64,000 nt of DNA from Palsa-504 sp963744575 (GTDB lineage: Bacteria > Actinomycetota > Actinomycetes > Streptosporangiales > Streptosporangiaceae): contig CAVUUF010000025.1 in the NCBI GenBank assembly GCA_963744575.1, forward strand, positions 248,001 through 312,000, read 5' to 3'. The notes beneath the pieces are model-generated. The model had not been told where the DNA came from and searched no databases. It worked only from the letters and a program-made list of their open reading frames with translations. The position numbers and the translations under genes are program-made. Of this stretch, positions 8,905 to 17,935 are shown piece after piece (within the stretch, counting starts at the first letter, position 1; the number at the start of each line of letters is the position of its first letter).

Positions 8905-10139
8905 GGCGGCTGCCTCCCCATGGCCTTCACATACCGGTCCGCGGTGGCCTTCGCCACCGCGGACCAGGCGAACCGCTCGCCGACCCGGCGCAGCGCCCGG
9001 TCCGCGAGCGCGGCCCGCTCGGCGGGCGAGCTATGCAGCCGCCGCAGCACGGCGGCGAGTTCCTCGTCATCCCCCGGCGTGACCAGGACGGCGGCGTCGC
9101 CGGTGACCTCAGGCAGCGCCCCGGTGCGGCTGGCCACCAGCGGGGTGCCCGAGGCCATGTGCTCCACCGCGGGCAGCGAGAACCCCTCGTACAGTGAGGG
9201 CACCACGGCCGTCTCCGCGCTGGCCAGCAGCGCGGAGAACGCCTGGTCGGACAGGCCGTGGGTGAACGTGACCCGGTCGGCGAGGGACAACTGGGCGGCC
9301 AGCCGCTGCGTGGCGGGCGCCGGCTTGCCCACGATGACCAGGTGCGCGTCGGTGTCCGTGGCCAGCTTTCCCACCGCGCGCAGCAGCGTGGCGATCCCCT
9401 TGACCGGGGAGTCGGCGCTGGCCACCGCGACGATCCGGCCGGGGACCCGGGGCTGGGCTGGCGGGCGGAACATCCGGGTATCCACCCCCAGCGGGATGAT
9501 GTGCACCTGCCCGGGCCGGACACCGAAGTCGCGGCAGATGTCGCGCTTGGACGAGGAGGACACGGTGATCACCGCGCCGGATCTGGCCACCCGGCGCGCC
9601 ACCCGGGCCTGCATCCGGACGAACCCGTACCAGCGCCGCTTGTTCAGCGCGGCGAGCCGGCCCGAGGAGGCCAGGTCGATCCGCCGGTCCACGCTGATCG
9701 GGTGGTGGATGCTGGCCACCAGCGGCAGCCCGAGCCGCCGCACGCCGAGCATCCCGTAGCCGAGCCCCTGGTTGTCGTGGACCACGTCGAAGTCCGCGGC
9801 CCGCGCGGCCAGCGCCCGCAGCGCCCGGATGCTGAACGTCAGCGGCTCGGGGAAGGCGCCGCCCCACATCATCGCGGTCTCAAGCACGTCCGCCCAGTCC
9901 CGGTACTCGCCCCAGCGCGGCGTGCGGAACGGGTCGTCGTCGCGGTACAGGTCGAGGCTGGGGATCTCGCGCAGCACCGGGCCAGAGTCCAGATCGGGAT
10001 ACGGCTGACCGGAGAACACTTCGACGTGGTGGCCCAGCGCATGAAGTTCCCGGCTCAGGTGGCGGACGTAAACACCCTGGCCGCCGCAGTGCGGCTTGCT
10101 GCGGTACGAAAGCAACGCGATGCGCAGCGGCCGGTTCAC
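8898..10139 (-). CDS. Glycosyltransferase family 4 (GT-B)
   Basis: The protein begins with the GT4 N-terminal motif RIALLSYRSKPHCGGQGVYVRHLSREL, has the donor-site Rossmann core (IIPLGVDTRMFRPP, VASADSPVKGIATLLRA) and the E-x7-E retaining motif in YEGFSLPAVEHMASGTPLVAS. About 413 residues is normal for GT4. The reading frame stays open far upstream, but homology starts at GTG 10139; GTG 10148 is an alternative, and neither has a strong ribosome site. It is the first gene of the three-gene reverse operon and probably transfers a sugar from a nucleotide donor in the cytosol. Confidence 0.85.
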   Translation of the reverse strand: MNRPLRIALLSYRSKPHCGGQGVYVRHLSRELHALGHHVEVFSGQPYPDLDSGPVLREIPSLDLYRDDDPFRTPRWGEYRDWADVLETAMMWGGAFPEPLTFSIRALRALAARAADFDVVHDNQGLGYGMLGVRRLGLPLVASIHHPISVDRRIDLASSGRLAALNKRRWYGFVRMQARVARRVARSGAVITVSSSSKRDICRDFGVRPGQVHIIPLGVDTRMFRPPAQPRVPGRIVAVASADSPVKGIATLLRAVGKLATDTDAHLVIVGKPAPATQRLAAQLSLADRVTFTHGLSDQAFSALLASAETAVVPSLYEGFSLPAVEHMASGTPLVASRTGALPEVTGDAAVLVTPGDDEELAAVLRRLHSSPAERAALADRALRRVGERFAWSAVAKATADRYVKAMGRQPPC

Positions 10140-10224
10140 AATGACCACGGGGCACCATACCACCCAGTAGCCCACGGCTTCCGGAGCGGCCCCAGGTGAA
10201 CCCTGGTTACCTCGCGCACCGATC

Positions 10225-10240
10225 TTTATCCCAAACGGGC
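10225..10240 (+). repeat. Dispersed motif TTTATCCCAAACGGGC (variant copy)
   Basis: This lies in the 246-bp gap between the divergent glycosyltransferase and amidohydrolase genes. It is a one-base variant of the motif found at 43906, 54421, 62636 and (truncated) 34777. No other feature is evident in this gap. Confidence 0.45.
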
Positions 10241-10385
10241 GTGGTGCGTGCCCGGCGCCCCCGCGTGCCCGGGCCGGCTCAAGCCGCACACCATCCCCGG
10301 CAGCCGTCAGCCCGGGATCCCGCTTTGAGCTGGCACCGGGATTTGCGTTACAACAGTTCCGGGACGGCGCGAAAGGGGTGCCCAC

Positions 10386-11717
10386 GTGACGCATAGGTTC
10401 CCGGCGCTGATTGCGGCTCCGGCCCCGGCCCCGGGGCGGCTCTGGCTGACCGGGGCGCGCCTGTTCGACGGGACCGGGACGGCGCTGCGCGAGAACACCG
10501 CGGTCCTGGTCGAGGACGGCGTCATCCGGCGGGTCGCGGACGACCGGGAGCGGTGCCCGGACGGCGCCCGGCCGGTGGACGTGGGCCAGCGGGTGCTGAT
10601 GCCGGGGCTGACCGACGCGCACACCCACGCGTCCGGCCGGGTGCCGCACCCCGCGAAGGGCGCGGAGGAGCCGCTGCCGGGGGTCGCGGCGCACTTCCTG
10701 CAGGCCGAACTGCGCGACTACCTCCGCCTCGGCGTCACCACCATCCGGGTCTGCGGGTCGCAGGGGCTGATGCCGCAGCAGGCCAGGCAGGCCATGCGCT
10801 ACGGCGCGTTCCGTGGCCCGCGGCTGCTGACCTGCGGGAAGATCATCTCGGCGACGGCGCCGGGCGGGCGTTTCTACGGCGACATGTACCGCGAGGCCGA
10901 CGGTCCGGACGACATGAGGCGCGCGGTCAGGGAGCAGATCAGGGCCGGCGCGGACTTCGTCAAGGTGATGACGACCGGGGCCCGCTCCAACGAGCTCGAG
11001 GACCCGGAGCCGCTCCAGCTCACCGAGCCGGAACTGACCGCGGTCACCGACGAGGCGCACCGGCTCGGCTACCGGGTGGCGGCGCACGCCGAGGGCCTGG
11101 ACGGCTGCGCGGCGGCGATCAGGCACGGCGCGGACACCGTCGAGCACGGCATGCACCTGCACCGGCGGCCGGACCTGCTGGAGGCGATGGCCGCCGCGGG
11201 CCAGGCCCTGGTGCCCACGCTGTCGGGCTACTACTGGATGGCCGGCCTGGGCGAGGCCGTCGAGCCGGCCGCCGGGCACGCCGACCCGGGCCGCGCCGCG
11301 GCGGCCGATCCGGCCAGCGCGCACGCCGATCCCGGCATGCCTCCGGTGCTGACCGAGCTGGCCCGGCGCAACCTGGAGGAGGGCGCGGCCAGCATGCGGG
11401 CCGCCCGCCAGGCTGGTGTCAAGATCGCGCTCGGCAGCGACGTGAGCCTGGCCACCGGGCTGGAGGTCGAGCGGATGGCGCAGCACGGGCTCACCCCGGC
11501 CGAGGCCCTGGTCGCCGCGACGCTGACCGCGGCCGAGGCGCTCGGCCTGGACGGGCACATCGGCACCGTGGCCGAGGGCAAGCTGGCCGACCTGATCATC
11601 GTGGACGGCGACCCGCTGACCGAGCCGGCCGTGCTCCGCGACCCCGCCCGCATCTGGCTGGTCCTGCAGCGTGGCGCCCCGGTCACGGGCCAGGCCCTGG
11701 TCAACCGGGCCCGTTGA
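10386..11717 (+). CDS. Metal-dependent amidohydrolase (imidazolonepropionase/prolidase-like)
   Basis: The 443-residue enzyme has the amidohydrolase-superfamily metal site: His79-x-His81 in DAHTHASG, a bridging Lys in DFVKVMTTGARSN, His residues in AAHAEGLDG and VEHGMHLHRR, and Asp in LGSDVSLATG. It ends with the usual beta-sandwich segment GTVAEGKLADLIIVDGDPLTEP. The subgroup includes Xaa-Pro dipeptidases and organophosphate/carboxamide hydrolases, so the substrate is uncertain. There is a short insertion of degenerate A-D-P-G repeats (residues about 297-318). Start GTG 10386. Its TGA overlaps the next gene's ATG by one base (TGATG). Confidence 0.8.
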   Translation: MTHRFPALIAAPAPAPGRLWLTGARLFDGTGTALRENTAVLVEDGVIRRVADDRERCPDGARPVDVGQRVLMPGLTDAHTHASGRVPHPAKGAEEPLPGVAAHFLQAELRDYLRLGVTTIRVCGSQGLMPQQARQAMRYGAFRGPRLLTCGKIISATAPGGRFYGDMYREADGPDDMRRAVREQIRAGADFVKVMTTGARSNELEDPEPLQLTEPELTAVTDEAHRLGYRVAAHAEGLDGCAAAIRHGADTVEHGMHLHRRPDLLEAMAAAGQALVPTLSGYYWMAGLGEAVEPAAGHADPGRAAAADPASAHADPGMPPVLTELARRNLEEGAASMRAARQAGVKIALGSDVSLATGLEVERMAQHGLTPAEALVAATLTAAEALGLDGHIGTVAEGKLADLIIVDGDPLTEPAVLRDPARIWLVLQRGAPVTGQALVNRAR

Positions 11718-12541
11718 TGCGGCGCGCGCTCGGCCGGTACGGGTTCGCCGCCGCCTACCTGGCCTGCTTCCTCGCCGTCCAGGTCGACTACGCCCGGCTG
11801 AGCCCGGACGCCCAGGCCCGGCTGGTCGCGTGGGCCAGCACCGACGTGGCGAACCTGGAGCACGAGCCCGGCTCGCTGGTGCTGTCCGCGTTCGTCATGC
11901 CCGGGAACCCGCTGGTCTGGCCGGTGCTGATCGCGCTGGCCCTGTTCGGCGCGAACCGGGCGCTCGGCAACGCCCGGACGGCGCTGGTCTGCCTGGCCGG
12001 CCACGTGGTCGGGTCCCTGGTCAGCGAGGGCATCGTGGCCTACCGGGTGGACGCGGGCCAGTTGCCCGCCGCGGACCGGTACCTCACCGACGTCGGGCCG
12101 TCCTACGTGGTGGTGTCGGCCATCGTGATCGCGGTGCTGTGCGGCACCTGGCTCGCGCGGGCGGCCGCGGTGATCGATTTCGCGGTGCTGGTCTTCGCCG
12201 GGCATATCTTCGCCGGGCTGAGCCAGCTCGACGTGGCCGCGGTCGGGCACCTGACCGCCGTGCTCACCGCGACCGTGGCCACCGCCCTGATCGTGACCCG
12301 CCGCGGCCGGAGCCGGCCGTCAGCCGGTCCCCACGGCGGGCGCCGGGCGTCAGCCGGCCACGTGGCCGACGGCCGTGCCGATCAGGTAGGTGATCGCGAC
12401 GGCGGCGGCGCCCAGCAGCAGCTGCCGCATGGCACCCCGCCAGAACGGCCGGTCGGTCAGCCGGGCCACGATGCCCCCGCCGGCGATCGCGGCGACGGCG
12501 GCGAGGCCGAGCGCGACGGCCAGCACATGCAGGCCGGCTAG
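11717..12541 (+). CDS. Rhomboid-like integral membrane protein with overlong C-terminus
   Basis: About six hydrophobic segments span residues 8-195 (for example YGFAAAYLACFLAVQV, VLIALALFGANRAL, YVVVSAIVIAVLCGTWL, HLTAVLTATVATALIV). The topology resembles actinobacterial rhomboid-like proteins, but the catalytic GxSG motif is not found, so proteolysis is doubtful. It is coupled to the amidohydrolase by a 1-nt stop/start overlap. After residue 200 the frame continues as low-complexity Gly/Arg sequence antisense to the end of the convergent VIT1 gene, overlapping it by 192 nt. The true 3' end may have been lost by frameshift, or this tail is translated. Confidence 0.6.
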   Translation: MRRALGRYGFAAAYLACFLAVQVDYARLSPDAQARLVAWASTDVANLEHEPGSLVLSAFVMPGNPLVWPVLIALALFGANRALGNARTALVCLAGHVVGSLVSEGIVAYRVDAGQLPAADRYLTDVGPSYVVVSAIVIAVLCGTWLARAAAVIDFAVLVFAGHIFAGLSQLDVAAVGHLTAVLTATVATALIVTRRGRSRPSAGPHGGRRASAGHVADGRADQVGDRDGGGAQQQLPHGTPPERPVGQPGHDAPAGDRGDGGEAERDGQHMQAG

Positions 12542-13093
12542 GTACGGGATGAGCGGGATGACCGCGCCGACCGAGAACGAGGCCAGCGAGGCGCCCGCCG
12601 CCACCACCGGCGAGGGCAGCTCGCCGGGATCCACTCCGAGCTCCTCCAGCGCGTGCACGGCCAGTGCCTTGTCCGGGTTCGCCGAGATCTCCGCGGCCGC
12701 CTGCCGCGCCGTGGCCGCGCTGACGCCGCGGGCCCGCAGCATGGTGGCCAGCTCCGCCTGCTCGAAGACGGGATTGTTCTCCAGCTCGAGACGTTCCTTG
12801 TTGACCTCGGCCTGGACGAGCTCGTTCTGCGAGGAGACGGAGACATACTCCCCGGCCGCCATCGAGCAGGCGCCGGCGGCCAGCCCGGCCAGGCCGGTGA
12901 GCACGATCGTGTGCGCGCTCCCGCCGCCACCGCCGACCCCGGCGATCAGCGACACGTTGGTGACCAGCCCGTCCATGGCCCCGAACACGGCCGGCCGCAG
13001 CCAGCCGCCGGACACGTCCCGGTGGTGGTGACCATGGTCGTGCCCGTGGTCGTGTGGGTGCTTGCCGGTCCGGGCTTGGTCTTCTGTGGCCAT
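12350..13093 (-). CDS. VIT1/CCC1-family metal transporter
   Basis: The 247-residue protein starts with a His/Asp-rich cytosolic segment (HPHDHGHDHGHHHRD), followed by the VIT1/CCC1 signature FGAMDGLVTNVSLIAGVGGG and MAAGEYVSVSSQNELVQAE. It has a cytosolic helical domain with conserved Glu residues (EVNKERLELEN) and three C-terminal membrane helices. Members export or sequester Fe2+ and Mn2+. The His-rich N-terminus suggests divalent metal capture. The end overlaps the convergent rhomboid-like frame. No Fur/IdeR box was identified upstream. Confidence 0.85.
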   Translation of the reverse strand: MATEDQARTGKHPHDHGHDHGHHHRDVSGGWLRPAVFGAMDGLVTNVSLIAGVGGGGGSAHTIVLTGLAGLAAGACSMAAGEYVSVSSQNELVQAEVNKERLELENNPVFEQAELATMLRARGVSAATARQAAAEISANPDKALAVHALEELGVDPGELPSPVVAAGASLASFSVGAVIPLIPYLAGLHVLAVALGLAAVAAIAGGGIVARLTDRPFWRGAMRQLLLGAAAVAITYLIGTAVGHVAG

Positions 13094-13178
13094 CCAGACT
13101 GCCTTCCCTCTCCGCGCCGTCGCACTCCAGGCCCATCACATCAGCACGGCTCGGAAGCAGGCTACCGGGGGCAACCCA

Positions 13179-13206
13179 TGCGGTGCGCCGCGGCCGGCGC
13201 ACCGCA
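13179..13206 (-). terminator. Hairpin downstream of the ABC operon
   Basis: An 11-bp perfect inverted repeat (TGCGGTGCGCC / GGCGCACCGCA, 6-nt loop) lies 16 nt past the substrate-binding-protein stop. No U-tract follows, as is common in actinobacteria. Confidence 0.6.
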
Positions 13207-13221
13207 CGCCAGGCTCGAGGG

Positions 13222-14928
13222 TCAGCTCTTCGACGCGTTGTTCAGGAACAGGTGCCCGATCGCGGTCGGGTAGACACCGGTCACGCCCTGCGCCGTCGCC
13301 GTCAGGTAGTTGTAGAAGTACGCGAAGATGATCGGCGTCTGGTCCAGCAGCAGCGTCTCGATCTGCCCGGCCACGCTTCGTTGGGTGGGCAAGTTGGTGG
13401 CGGCGACATACTGCGCGACCAGCTTGTCATACTGCGAATTGCTGAAGCGGGCGGCGTTCCACACACCGGTGCCCTTCGGCGGAGGCGTCAGCAGCGGCGC
13501 GCCGAGGAACGTGTTCGGCACGCCGCGGTGCCCGTAGTCGACCAGGCTCATGGTGGCGTCCAGCCAGTCGGAGTTCCCGATCGTGGACTTGCCGTAGTAC
13601 TGCGCGGAGCTCTCCACCTTGAGGTTGATCTTCACGCCGATGGCCGCCGCCGACTCCACCACGATCTGGGCGAAATCAGGGATCTCCTGCACCATCTCGG
13701 TGATCAGCTGGGTGCTGAATCCGTTAGGATGCCCGGCCGCGGCGAGCAGCGACTTGGCCTTGGCGACATCCTGCGCGCGCTGCGCCACGCTGGTGTTGGT
13801 GGCCGGGAAGACCGGCGCGAACGGGCTGTCGTTACCGAGATCAGCGAAGCCCTTGAACAGCGCCTGCACGATCTGCGGCCGGCTGAGCGTGAGCGCGATC
13901 GCCTGCCGCACCCGCGGGTCGGTGAACGGCGCCTGATCGGTGCGCATGGAAAGCTCGCGGTGCGCGCTGGACTTCAGCTTGATGACGTTGTAGCTGCCGT
14001 TGAGCAGGGCCTGGCCGCCGGCCACGGAGAACTGCCCGACGACGTCGATCGTCCCGCCGGTCAGCGCCACGACCGAAGCGCTCTGTTCGTCGTAGAACGT
14101 GAACTGGGTCTGCGACGGCAGTGCCTTGGTGCCCCAGTACGACGTGTTGGGGGTGAACACGGCCCCCGACTTGGGCGTGTAGGAGCTCTTGACGAACGGC
14201 CCGGTGCCGACGAAGCTGCTCTGCCACTGGGCCGGGGGATAGCCTTTCGGCAGGATGATCACGTTGTAGTTGTCCGAGGACACCAGGTAGGGGAAGCTGC
14301 CGTTCGGGGCCTCCAGGTGGAAGGCGACCGTGTAGTCGTCGACCTTCACCACGCCCGACGGCTTCAGCACGGTGGCGGGCAGCGTGGACAGCGAGGGGGA
14401 CCCGGTCGTGGGGTTGGTGTGCAGCTGGAAGGTGTACACCACGTCATCGGCGGTCAGCGGGGCGCCGTTGTGGAACTTCACCCCCTGGCGGATCTTGAAC
14501 GTCCAGACGTCGGCGGCGCTGTTCGGCGACCAGCTGGTCGCCAGCACGGGCTTGAGGTTCAGCGTCTGCCCGGACAGGACCAGGTACTCGCCGGTCTGCG
14601 CGAGCATGTCCAGGCCGCCCTGGTCGGCCACGGTCACCGGGTTGATTGCCCCGGTCGGCGTGATGATGCCGGCCTTGATCACCGCGCCGGGCTTGCCCGT
14701 GGCCGAGGCGGACGACGAGCCCGCCGCCGCCGGGCTCGACGAGCTGCTGCTGCAGGCCGCGAGGATCGACCCGAGCAGTGGCGCGGAGATGCCGACCACG
14801 CTCGCCCGGCGGATGAAGTCGCGGCGGGAAAGCCGTCCCGCGGCGAACTCGTCGATGATGTGATTAGCGACCTCACCCTGGCCCTGGCGCAGGCGCCCGA
14901 GCCGGCGGTGATCGATATTCCTGGTCAT
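13222..14928 (-). CDS. ABC transporter substrate-binding lipoprotein, family 5 (peptide/opine/nickel type)
   Basis: The 568-residue protein has a Tat-like twin Arg (SRRDFIRRASVVG) ahead of a hydrophobic stretch and a lipobox LAAC at residues about 56-59, so it is probably a folded lipoprotein anchored outside the membrane. The mature part fits the SBP family 5 (VWTFKIRQGVKFHNGAPLTADDVVYTF). The family binds oligopeptides, opines, nickel-chelates and other small ligands. It is the last gene of a four-gene importer operon, with 4-nt overlaps throughout and a GGAGG site before ATG 14928. Divergent enzymes point to a histidine-like ligand, but that is inference. Confidence 0.9.
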   Translation of the reverse strand: MTRNIDHRRLGRLRQGQGEVANHIIDEFAAGRLSRRDFIRRASVVGISAPLLGSILAACSSSSSSPAAAGSSSASATGKPGAVIKAGIITPTGAINPVTVADQGGLDMLAQTGEYLVLSGQTLNLKPVLATSWSPNSAADVWTFKIRQGVKFHNGAPLTADDVVYTFQLHTNPTTGSPSLSTLPATVLKPSGVVKVDDYTVAFHLEAPNGSFPYLVSSDNYNVIILPKGYPPAQWQSSFVGTGPFVKSSYTPKSGAVFTPNTSYWGTKALPSQTQFTFYDEQSASVVALTGGTIDVVGQFSVAGGQALLNGSYNVIKLKSSAHRELSMRTDQAPFTDPRVRQAIALTLSRPQIVQALFKGFADLGNDSPFAPVFPATNTSVAQRAQDVAKAKSLLAAAGHPNGFSTQLITEMVQEIPDFAQIVVESAAAIGVKINLKVESSAQYYGKSTIGNSDWLDATMSLVDYGHRGVPNTFLGAPLLTPPPKGTGVWNAARFSNSQYDKLVAQYVAATNLPTQRSVAGQIETLLLDQTPIIFAYFYNYLTATAQGVTGVYPTAIGHLFLNNASKS

Positions 14929-16994
14929 GCAGAGCCTCCCTGTGATGGGGCGGATTCACTGCGCTGGAGAATTCGCAGTTCGGCGATCGGGATATGACAG
15001 CGGATCAGGTGACCCGGTTCTTCTTCGAGCAGAGGCGGTTCGGTGGACTCGCAGATGCCGCTGGTCAGCTTGCGCGGACAGCGGGTATGGAAGACGCAAC
15101 CCGTTGGCGGGTGGGCGGCAGACGGGATCTCGCCCTCCAGCCTGATCCGGTCCGGACGCTGGCCGTCAAGCGATGGCACCGCGGAGAATAGCGCCTCGGT
15201 GTAGGGGTGGTGCGGCCCGGCGAAGACGGCTTCGGCCGGCCCGACCTCCATGACCCGCCCGAGGTACAGCACCACGATGCGGTCCGACAGGTACCTGACC
15301 AGGCCCAGGTCATGGGAGATGAACAGGTAGCTGACGCGCTCGGCCTTCTGCAGGTCGGCGAGCAGGTTGAGGATGGCCGCCTGCACGGACACGTCGAGCG
15401 CCGACGTCGGCTCGTCGCAGACCACCACGTCGGGGCCGCCGGCGAAGGCGCGGGCGATCGCGACCCGCTGCTTGAGGCCGCCGGACAGCTGGGCCGGCCG
15501 CAGCGGCAGGTGGCGGTCCTCCAGTCGGACGGAGCCGATCAGGTCGGCCAGCCGGTCCCGCAGCGCCGAGCCGGAGAGCCCGGCCAGCCGGGCCAGCGGG
15601 CGGCTGATGAGGCTGCGCACCGTATGCCGGCGGTTGAGCGCCGAGTCCGGGTTCTGGAAGACGATCTGCAGCGCGCGCAGGGTCTCCCGTGGCCGCCGCC
15701 GGGCGTCCGGGGGAAGCGGCTTGCCGTCGAGGGTGACGACCGAGCCCTGGTCGGGCGGAGTGAGCCCGAGCAGGACGCGCGCCAGCGTGGTCTTGCCGCT
15801 GCCCGACTCGCCGACCAGGCCGAGCGTCTCGCCCCGGTGAATGGACAGATCGACGCCGACCAGGGCCTTAACGGAACCCGCGAAGGTCTTCGATACTCCC
15901 TCGGCGACCACCTGCGGGCTGCCGGTTACCTCGCCCGACAGCGTGGCCACCGAGGCTGGGGTGGCGCGGGGCAAGTCCTGGGCCAGCTCGTGGTAGAAGC
16001 AGCGCGAAGTGCGCAGGTCGCCGACGTCGAACAGCTCAGGCCTGGATTCCCGGCACCGATCCCTGGCCAGGGCGCAGCGCGGCGCGAACACGCAACCGGT
16101 CAGCGCGTGACCGGGCGGGGGCAGGAAGCCGGGGATGGTGTCCAGCCGGTCGCTGTCCTTGCGCTGGCCGCGGCGCGGGATGCAGCGCAGCAGCCCGACC
16201 GTGTACGGGTGCCGCGGCTGGTCGAACACCTGGCGCGCCGGGCCTTCCTCGACCAGCTCGCCCGCGTAGAGCACCCCGACGCGGTCGCACATCTTGGCGA
16301 TCACCGCCAAGTTGTGGCTGATGAACAGGATCGAGGTGTCGAATTCCTGGCGCAGCGCGGCGACCAGGTCGAGCACCTCGGCTTCCACGGTCGCGTCCAG
16401 CGCAGTGGTCGGCTCGTCCAGGATGAGCAGCGACGGCGAGGCGGCCAGCGCCATCGCGATCAACGCCCGCTGCGCCATCCCGCCGGACAGCTCGTGCGGA
16501 TACCGCCGCATGACCCGTCCCGGGTCGGATATCTGGACCTGCCGCAGCATCTCCTCGGCCGAGGCCAGGGCCGCGTCCGACGACTCGCCGGCGATCTCGA
16601 ACACCTCGGCGATCTGCCGGCCCACCCGCAGCGACGGGTTCAGCGCCCGCCCAGGCTCCTGGTACACCATCAACACGGTCCGGGCCCGCAGCTGGCGCAG
16701 CGCTCCCGCGCCCATCGACAGCGGATCCTGCCCGTTGATGCTGATCGTCCCGGCGCTCACCCGGCCGTTTCTTGGCAGGTACCGGACCAGCGCCAGCGCC
16801 GCCGTGGACTTGCCGGACCCGGACTCGCCCACCAGCCCGTAGGACTCGCCGCGCCCGATGGAAAAAGACACGTCACGCAGGGCGAGGCGGTCCTGGCCAC
16901 GCACCCGGTAGGCGACGTCCATGTGCGAAACGACCAGGGCCGGCCCGGAGGGCGCGGAAGCCGAGGACACCGAGGACGCCGGTTCAGCGGTCAT
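14925..16994 (-). CDS. Fused dual ATP-binding protein of peptide-type ABC importer (DppD-DppF like)
   Basis: Two complete ABC modules are fused in 689 residues. The first has Walker A GESGSGKST, signature LSGGMAQRA and Walker B LLILDEPTTALD. The second has GESGSGKTT, LSGGLKQRV and VVVCDEPTSALD. Each is followed by the oligopeptide-transporter C-terminal Cys cluster (GCVFAPRCALARDRC; GCVFHTRCPRKLTSGIC), typical of OppD/F and often an Fe-S site. The protein powers import with the adjacent DppB/C-type permeases. Start ATG 16994 overlaps the upstream permease stop by 4 nt. Confidence 0.92.
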   Translation of the reverse strand: MTAEPASSVSSASAPSGPALVVSHMDVAYRVRGQDRLALRDVSFSIGRGESYGLVGESGSGKSTAALALVRYLPRNGRVSAGTISINGQDPLSMGAGALRQLRARTVLMVYQEPGRALNPSLRVGRQIAEVFEIAGESSDAALASAEEMLRQVQISDPGRVMRRYPHELSGGMAQRALIAMALAASPSLLILDEPTTALDATVEAEVLDLVAALRQEFDTSILFISHNLAVIAKMCDRVGVLYAGELVEEGPARQVFDQPRHPYTVGLLRCIPRRGQRKDSDRLDTIPGFLPPPGHALTGCVFAPRCALARDRCRESRPELFDVGDLRTSRCFYHELAQDLPRATPASVATLSGEVTGSPQVVAEGVSKTFAGSVKALVGVDLSIHRGETLGLVGESGSGKTTLARVLLGLTPPDQGSVVTLDGKPLPPDARRRPRETLRALQIVFQNPDSALNRRHTVRSLISRPLARLAGLSGSALRDRLADLIGSVRLEDRHLPLRPAQLSGGLKQRVAIARAFAGGPDVVVCDEPTSALDVSVQAAILNLLADLQKAERVSYLFISHDLGLVRYLSDRIVVLYLGRVMEVGPAEAVFAGPHHPYTEALFSAVPSLDGQRPDRIRLEGEIPSAAHPPTGCVFHTRCPRKLTSGICESTEPPLLEEEPGHLIRCHIPIAELRILQRSESAPSQGGSA

Positions 16995-17935
16995 GAGCTC
17001 AGCACCTGCTCAATCGAGTCCGCGATCAGGGTGACGGCGGTCACCAGCGAGGCGATGGCGAGTGCCGGGAACAGCGTCTGCCACCAGTAGCCGGCCAGCA
17101 GGCCGCTGTAGTTGGCCGCGATGTCCGCGCCCCAGTCGGGCGTGGGCGGCTGGATGCCGAAGCCGAGGAAGGAGAGCGTGGCCAGCGCGAACACGGCGTA
17201 GCCCAGCCGCACCGTGAACTCGACCAGGATGGCGGGCATGACGTTGGGCAGGATCTCGCCGAACATGACCCGGGCCGAGTTCTCGCCCAGCAGCCGGGAC
17301 GCGGACACGTAATCCTGGTTCCGCTCGACCAGCACCGCCGCCCGGACCGTGCGCGCGATCAGCGGCGTGAAGACGAGGCCGACGACGACGATCAGCGTTG
17401 TCACCGACGGGCCCAGGGCCACGATGAACAGGAACGCGATGATCACCAGGGGCAGCGCGAGGACGGCCTCCACGATCCGGCTGACCGCCGTGTCGAACCA
17501 GCCGCCGAAGTAGGCCATGGCTAGACCGAGAACAGTGCCGAGGATGGTGCCGAGGATAGTGGCCAGCGGGGTAATGATCAGGATGTCCCTGGCGCCGGTG
17601 ATGACCCGGGACAGCACGTCCCGGCCGAGCGGGTCGGTGCCGAACCAGTGCGCCGAGGACGGGGCGGTGTTGGAGTTGAGCAGCTGCTGAGCCAGCGGGT
17701 TGTACGGCGCGATCAGGTGCCCGAAGACGGCGCAGATCACCCAGAACAGCAGGATCCCCGCGCCGACGAGGAACGTCGGCCTGCGCAGCAGCAGCCGCCA
17801 CCGGGTCGGCGTGGCCCGGCTGGCCGCCGCCACCGCCGCCTGCGTGTCCGGCCCGAGATACCCGCCGGTACGATCCAGCGGCGCCACCGGGTCCACGGGC
17901 GACGGAATGCCCGGCTGCGGGACGGAGCCGCTCAT
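16991..17935 (-). CDS. ABC permease, DppC type
   Basis: The 314-residue inner-membrane protein has an N-terminal cytosolic segment, an OppC_N-type first helix (FLVGAGILLFWVICAVFGHLI), the FGTDPLGRDVLSRVITGARD motif, and five further helices with the EAA loop (YVSASRLLGENSARVMFGEILPNVMPAILVE). It pairs with the DppB-type permease upstream (4-nt overlap) to form the translocation channel of the importer. Confidence 0.92.
   Translation of the reverse strand: MSGSVPQPGIPSPVDPVAPLDRTGGYLGPDTQAAVAAASRATPTRWRLLLRRPTFLVGAGILLFWVICAVFGHLIAPYNPLAQQLLNSNTAPSSAHWFGTDPLGRDVLSRVITGARDILIITPLATILGTILGTVLGLAMAYFGGWFDTAVSRIVEAVLALPLVIIAFLFIVALGPSVTTLIVVVGLVFTPLIARTVRAAVLVERNQDYVSASRLLGENSARVMFGEILPNVMPAILVEFTVRLGYAVFALATLSFLGFGIQPPTPDWGADIAANYSGLLAGYWWQTLFPALAIASLVTAVTLIADSIEQVLSS

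Noticed and set aside
15207..17090. A 627-codon + strand frame across the ABC ATPase gene
   Set aside because: Antisense shadow of a protein with complete Walker and signature motifs.
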